A program made the position numbers and the translations under genes. DNA of 64,000 nucleotides from Microcebus murinus (lineage: Eukaryota > Chordata > Mammalia > Primates > Cheirogaleidae): assembly GCF_040939455.1 (NCBI RefSeq), contig NC_134115.1, positions 23,710,727 to 23,774,726 on the forward strand. The letters are read 5' to 3'. Numbering within the stretch: position 1 is the first letter of the stretch; the number at the start of each line of letters is the position of its first letter. Below the pieces are notes generated by a model. It was not told where the DNA came from. It made no database searches and saw only the letters and a list, made by a program, of their open reading frames with translations. Shown here in pieces: positions 63,885-64,000 of the stretch.

Positions 63885-64000
63885 GGAACCTGACATGGTG
63901 GTTCACAGCTATAATCCTAGCACTCTGGGAGGCCGAGGTGAGAGGATTGCTTGAGGAGTTGGAGACCAGCCTGAGCAAGAGTGAGACCCCCAAATGGAGA
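63885..64000 (+). mobile_element. Alu SINE, sense, cut by the window end
   Basis: ggaacctgacatggtggttc, aatcctagcactctgggagg, agaccagcctgagcaagag: the left arm only, since the window stops here. Confidence 0.92.

Overview
This is nuclear DNA from a placental mammal, almost certainly a strepsirrhine primate and probably a Malagasy lemur. Evidence: about fifteen full or near-full dimeric Alu SINEs, several with a middle linker and right-arm phrases (attaattggccaactaa; gctaggctgacgccacggca; cactctagcctgggcaacaa) that I associate with lemur Alus. It also carries relatively fresh-looking cut-and-paste DNA transposons (hAT with an 8-bp target duplication, piggyBac with TTAA ends), which fits mouse-lemur-like genomes better than human. 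Species is inference. There is no bacterial gene, operon or CRISPR content. Nearly all short open reading frames in the window are chance or repeat-derived.

Two real protein genes lie tail to tail. On the + strand, positions 1 to about 13,000 hold the 3' end of TRPM6, the Mg2+/Ca2+ channel with a C-terminal alpha-kinase: three coding exons (2031-2082, 7210-7316, 10171-10304) encoding the end of the kinase, then a 3' UTR of about 2.7 kb. On the - strand, about 39,790 to 64,000 hold the 3' end of RORB, the nuclear receptor ROR-beta: two coding exons (61682-61794 and 46685-46840) encoding the end of the ligand-binding domain with the AF-2 helix, a 14.8-kb last intron and a long 3' UTR (about 6.9 kb by my best poly(A) guess). 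The same two genes neighbour each other convergently on human chromosome 9q21, so synteny supports both calls.

The 27-kb intergenic stretch (about 13,000 to 39,790) has no gene I can support. It holds Alus (one nested inside another), MIR and L2 remnants, an antisense L1-like block, a hAT MITE with perfect 8-bp target duplication (21530-21752), an ERV1-type solo LTR nested inside a MaLR-type LTR with both target duplications intact (33947-35000), microsatellites, and a few unique blocks that could be conserved regulatory DNA. The RORB part contains a piggyBac-like MITE in the last intron (47727-48122), a hAT-like MITE inside the 3' UTR (41890-42146) and more Alus.

I did not find an undescribed multi-gene system. 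The most distinctive signals are the DNA transposons with intact target duplications and the nested LTR pair.
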